Source: JBHIBD01 sp046758865
GTDB lineage: Bacteria > Planctomycetota > Brocadiia > Brocadiales > Bathyanammoxibiaceae
Direction: 5' to 3'
Assembly: GCA_046758865.1 (NCBI GenBank)
Contig: JBHIBD010000097.1
Coordinates: forward strand, 1 to 6,209
Length of the DNA stretch: 6,209 nt
Made by a program: the position numbers and the translations under genes. This document shows positions 5,982 through 6,209 of this stretch, in pieces. Under the pieces are notes generated by a model that was not told where the DNA came from, did no database searches, and worked only from the letters and a program-made list of their open reading frames with translations. Each line of letters starts with the position of its first letter. The stretch's first letter is position 1.

Positions 5982-6209
5982 TCAACTTTGAATAGGTTTT
6001 CTAGTATTAACCTTTTTCCCGACGATGATGAAACTATGGGCAAAAAAGGCGGAAAGCCAGAAGGTTTTATCAAGGAAAACAAAAAGGCCCATTTTTTCAA
6101 ATAAGTTTTCTAAGTTTGCTAAGAATGTAGGGAAAATGTAAATACCTCCCAGGAAGAGTGTATCCAAGCCATTTAACGCCAGTTTTCTTTGAAACTCAAA
6201 GGGGTCGTA
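5982..6209 (-). CDS. C-terminal fragment, probable class I SAM-dependent methyltransferase
   Basis: An open frame enters from the right edge and runs 75 codons to a TGA at 5984-5982. Its content fits the end of a UbiG-like class I methyltransferase: YDPFEFQRKLALNGLDTLF resembles the strand-helix step (an F/L-x-x-x-L-x-x-x-G-F pattern), GGIYIFPTF follows as the next strand and loop, and SFIIVGKKV matches the usual final strand that ends in a positively charged K/R. The catalytic SAM-binding part lies outside the window, so assignment rests on the tail alone. The gene ends 16 nt before the glycosyltransferase start, consistent with co-transcription and with a role in methylating a sugar or lipid intermediate. 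A different alpha/beta enzyme remains possible. Confidence 0.6.
   Translation of the reverse strand, partial: YDPFEFQRKLALNGLDTLFLGGIYIFPTFLANLENLFEKMGLFVFLDKTFWLSAFFAHSFIIVGKKVNTRKPIQS

Noticed and set aside
5980..5985. TTGACA on the minus strand, a perfect -35 hexamer before the glycosyltransferase
   Set aside because: No acceptable -10 lies 16-18 nt downstream (that position reads ACCGAA, already inside the coding region), so it is probably chance.

Overview
All eight genes I can support lie on the minus strand and are packed end to end, so the window reads as one polycistronic segment of an exosortase-associated envelope or exopolysaccharide locus. In transcription order (right to left) they are: the 3' end of a probable SAM-dependent methyltransferase, a membrane family-2 glycosyltransferase, a FemAB-like acyltransferase of the PEP-CTERM/exosortase-associated type, a uridine-kinase-family protein, an unrecognised single-pass membrane protein with a C-terminal Ig-like (E-set-like) domain, a signal-anchored HtrA/trypsin-like serine protease without PDZ domain, a small His/Asp-bearing multi-pass membrane protein, and an exosortase that runs off the left edge.

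The organism is probably a diderm (Gram-negative-type) environmental bacterium, because exosortase together with the PEP-CTERM-associated FemAB family is characteristic of such organisms. Moderate GC and heavy use of AGG/AGA arginine and ATA isoleucine codons are visible, but I cannot assign a phylum from this window alone.

Layout: positions 5982-6209 hold the methyltransferase tail, 4814-5965 the glycosyltransferase, 3774-4817 FemAB, 3009-3707 the kinase, 2143-3012 the Ig-like membrane protein, 1308-2111 the protease, 848-1270 the small membrane protein and 1-861 the exosortase. Junctions are tight: 16 nt, a 4-nt ATGA overlap, about 66 nt, a 4-nt TTGA overlap, 31 nt, 37 nt and a 14-nt overlap. 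No gap exceeds 300 bases, and I see no internal promoter, terminator, tRNA, mobile element or CRISPR array.

Working model (inference): the methyltransferase, glycosyltransferase and FemAB enzyme build or modify a surface glycan, the kinase may supply pyrimidine nucleotide for activated sugars, and the exosortase processes PEP-CTERM-type proteins encoded elsewhere. The protease, the Ig-like anchor protein and the small membrane protein are the less described part. They sit between the glycan genes and the exosortase and are the best candidates for accessory factors of sorting or export.
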